From Drechslerella dactyloides (lineage: Eukaryota > Ascomycota > Orbiliomycetes > Orbiliales > Orbiliaceae), in NCBI GenBank assembly GCA_020064725.1, contig JAGTWJ010000006.1, positions 1,240,001 to 1,304,000 on the forward strand: DNA of 64,000 nucleotides, given 5' to 3'. Below are positions 61,660 to 64,000 of this stretch, piece by piece. The notes below the pieces were generated by a model. That model saw only the letters and a program-made list of their open reading frames with translations, was not told the origin of the DNA and did not search any database. Positions within the stretch are counted from its first letter, which is position 1. Each line of letters begins with the position of its first letter. Both the position numbers and the translations under genes were made by a program.

Positions 61660-63096
61660 CTAGTTATGATTGAAATAATGCTTGGGGTATAACAGGACCA
61701 CGACACGATCGGATGCCTCCCCTTCCATGAGCATCTTAAGTGTTTTCTTCCGATTTTCTAGCGCCGCGATGAATTTGCAATGTGGGTTGATGAACACTTT
61801 GCCATATAGATATACTCCCAATCCCTGTGTTTAGTTTCCTTGGCTGCTGCCTGATGAAGGTTTGGATGGTCATGTGGGCGGATAAATCTTTCAAGGTTGG
61901 CAATTTTCGTGCAGTATTGGAGATGCGAGCTAATTTGTATAGGGTACTAATCGGGTGGTCCTTGAATATACGTCTTTCGGAACGTTTTCCCGAAATCGAA
62001 GGGAGCAACGTCCTCAACGTCACCTTCATCATGGAGGCTGCCGAGCATAGCCGAATTTGATTTTGGATAAACGATATGTCGGACCACTTCTATACGAGAT
62101 AAGTTGACATGAGATTCCAAATACAGTAACGTTCTTCATACCATTCTTAAGGGTCTGGGAAATCATGAACTGAGACCTCCAGTAATCTTAGGGCCTTCCG
62201 CTTGTGTGATCAACCTTGAGCTTCGAATCCTGGGGAACTTGGCGACTTTATCGATACGTAAAACGTTGGACCAATCCCATCCATGTCAAATTCGTTCAGT
62301 TCATCGCTTAGGCAGCTTTAGCAATGCTAGCACCAGGTTCTTGTCGGTAAATACCTAGCTATGCGACCTGGAGGAACAAATTGGGGAACTATGCCGTCTA
62401 CATGCCGATCCTGATCCTAGTTCTCCTCGCTGACTAGCAACGAACATTGGCAGACCTGAAGCTTTCTTGGTAGGTAGTTATAATTCTGCTCAAGATGTAT
62501 TCAGCCAGATTAATGATACGCTTGAAATACTAGGATACTCGGTATATAGGTATACTAGCGCTTGGCGCTCGTATACAATACGTAGCGTGCTAGCACCTGC
62601 CCAGGTCATCAACACGGCATTATCAGATCCTTTAGATTACGGACCAAGTGCGACAGAGTTTCACCACTCATCTTGATTGCTTGAGAAACTTCATCGAGCG
62701 AGACTGGGTGCATGCTGTTGGTAATAGATGGGTCCATATAGTAGGCAGTGAGCAGGAGGCGGTATGTTAGAAGTCTAAGTAGCTTTTCTCGTATTCAGTA
62801 ATAAGGAGAACTCACCTTCCTCTTATCCCTCCACCCAAGCGTCGGAGAGCTTCTGGAGCATGAGAAACAATCCCCACAGTATTAGACTTCTGGAGGTAAG
62901 TGAAGTCTATAAAAGCTGCCATTTCCAATAAGCATATCACATCTTTCTCGGATATCAGGCGCAAGGGTTCTTCACTTTGGCTAAATTTCCCACAGTCCTG
63001 CGAGAGTAGGTTTTCCTCCAGATATATTTTATGACCTTTCTGATATTCAGCGTTCTCACTACGGTACGTACTAGCCTCCTGTACTCTCATACGCAA
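61660..63096 (-). pseudogene. Decayed F-box/LRR-like gene
   Basis: Reading down the minus strand from 63096, protein-like segments recur in changing frames. In order these are an open frame containing SEKDVICLLEMAAFIDFTYL; LLTAYYMDPSITNSMHP leading into SLDEVSQAIKMSGETLSHLV; VLRIDKVAKFPRIRSSRL; ALRLLEVSVHDFPDP; IEVVRHIVYPKSNSAMLGS; KTFRKTYIQGPPD; IANLERFIRPHDHPNLHQA; and finally FINPHCKFIAALENRKKTLK to a stop at 61660. Leu-rich, repeat-like blocks suit the LRR part of a fungal F-box protein. Stops and frame changes between blocks (for example near 61776, 61953, 62141 and 62590) cannot all be introns, so the gene appears broken. The family call is tentative. Confidence 0.5.
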
Positions 63097-63223
63097 AGCA
63101 ATCAGAGACTAGATAGTTCAGCTTCGAAGGATAAGTTCAGATTCATTCTAGTCTACTGCCTCAACTCGGCCGGTGGATCAGATTCTCTATTGACACTGGC
63201 GTGCAATGCAGAATTTGGATACA

Positions 63224-64000
63224 ATGCTGCCGAAATTTACGTCTGTTGCCTTCGTGGCATTCGCTATAACAGCAGTGCACGCTGCGCCGTCATCCGTCAA
63301 TGAAGCCAAAGAGGCCATGCCTCCGATCTTCTATTACCCCGAATGTTTCAACAAAAATTGGAGCACTCGCGAATGCGGCGGCCTCAACTACAAAGAATGT
63401 GACAGAGCAGCCTTCTGCGACAGAAGATCGCGTAAGTTGGTGTGGAGGGATTGGGGTGGATGTAAAGCCTCAAAGGTTGGAGAAAAGTGTGGAGGCGCAA
63501 ACTGCAAGTGTATTGCGCAGGACAAAGTGGCTGTGACCGCAGTGCGCGCTGCACCGAGGTCCGCCAATGAAGCCAAAGAGGCCATGGCTTCGATCTTCTA
63601 TTACCCCGAATGTTTCGATAGAGGATTCAGGACTGGCGAATGCGGCGGCCTGGACTACAAGCAATGTGCGAGTGCGGCGGCCTGCGATAAAAAAACACGT
63701 ACTTTGTTTTGGAGGCAAGGTCGGGGTGGATGTAGTGCCTCGAAGGTCGAAGAGCATTGCAGAAGGGCAAACTGCAAGTGTATTGCGCAGGACAAATTGG
63801 CTGTGACCGCAGAGCACGCTGCACCGGTGTCCGCCAATGAAGCCAAAGATGCCATGATTCCGCTCCCCTCTTTCCCTGAATGTAGGTGGAAATTCAGTTC
63901 TTCCGAATGCGGCGGCCTCAACGAAAGGAAATGTGAGGGATTATTCTCTTGCAACCGGAACGGCAACTTGAACTGGAGGGGGTCTGGTGGATGTGACGGC
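63224..64000 (+). CDS. Secreted cysteine-rich protein with ~90-residue tandem repeats (partial, 3' end beyond window)
   Basis: Open from ATG 63224 (or 63206) to the window end with no stop. A signal peptide, MLPKFTSVAFVAFAITAVHA, cleaves before APSS. The mature protein is at least three tandem units starting at 63281, 63548 and 63818 (periods 267 and 270 bases). Each complete unit has eight Cys in the same order: YPEC, ECGG, a lone C, a C before basic residues, GGC, C, NCKC. The third is cut off. The linker between units (VAVTAVRAAPRSANEAKEAM) repeats the signal-cleavage region (AITAVHAAPSSVNEAKEAM), so the units probably arose by duplication that included the end of the leader. No Kex2 site separates them. 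It is likely an extracellular, disulfide-rich protein, possibly effector-like; the family is unrecognised. Confidence 0.75.
   Translation, partial: MLPKFTSVAFVAFAITAVHAAPSSVNEAKEAMPPIFYYPECFNKNWSTRECGGLNYKECDRAAFCDRRSRKLVWRDWGGCKASKVGEKCGGANCKCIAQDKVAVTAVRAAPRSANEAKEAMASIFYYPECFDRGFRTGECGGLDYKQCASAAACDKKTRTLFWRQGRGGCSASKVEEHCRRANCKCIAQDKLAVTAEHAAPVSANEAKDAMIPLPSFPECRWKFSSSECGGLNERKCEGLFSCNRNGNLNWRGSGGCDG

Noticed and set aside
63300..63817. Tandem-repeat open frames in other phases and on the minus strand
   Set aside because: They repeat only because the Cys-rich coding repeat does; only the frame from 63224 has a signal peptide and conserved Cys.

Overview
The window is nuclear DNA of a filamentous ascomycete (Pezizomycotina). 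Most genes are split by introns of 49-80 bases with GTRNGT-type donors, CTAAC/GCTAAC branch sites and CAG/TAG acceptors. The gene set is typical of moulds: Scn1-like TatD protein, LSH/DDM1-type SNF2 ATPase, Eaf7, a gamma-tubulin complex protein, carnitine acetyltransferase, a WSC+GLEYA wall protein and a NIS1-type secreted protein. The sequence does not fix the class; Dothideomycetes or Eurotiomycetes are plausible.

Layout. Positions 1-9978 are almost gene-free and full of short microsatellites. From 10 to 25 kb lie a small dsRBD-like protein, the TatD/Scn1 protein, a one-helix membrane protein, an F-box protein with a hydrophobic C-terminus, and two histidine-rich allergen-like proteins. From 26 to 45 kb is the conserved core: a leaderless GH5 glucanase, the LSH-type remodeler, a WSC/GLEYA secreted protein, carnitine acetyltransferase, and the divergent pair Eaf7 / gamma-tubulin complex protein. 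From 45 kb to the end the DNA is more AT-rich and sparsely coding. It carries secreted or surface proteins (a small pre-pro protein, a NIS1-like protein, an ECM33-like membrane protein, an S41 peptidase, a repeated cysteine-rich protein cut by the window end) together with decayed genes and simple repeats. This looks like a fast-evolving accessory compartment beside a housekeeping one.

Functional links. Carnitine acetyltransferase can be read as two forms, a mitochondrial one with a leader exon and a peroxisomal one starting later and ending in AKL, as expected for acetyl shuttling between organelles. Eaf7 (NuA4) and the LSH ATPase are both chromatin factors. The GH5, WSC/GLEYA, ECM33-like and NIS1-like proteins all concern the cell surface or the outside.

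No tRNA, rRNA, CRISPR or intact transposon was recognised. Exon limits were set by hand from splice motifs and reading-frame continuity; they are predictions without transcript support.
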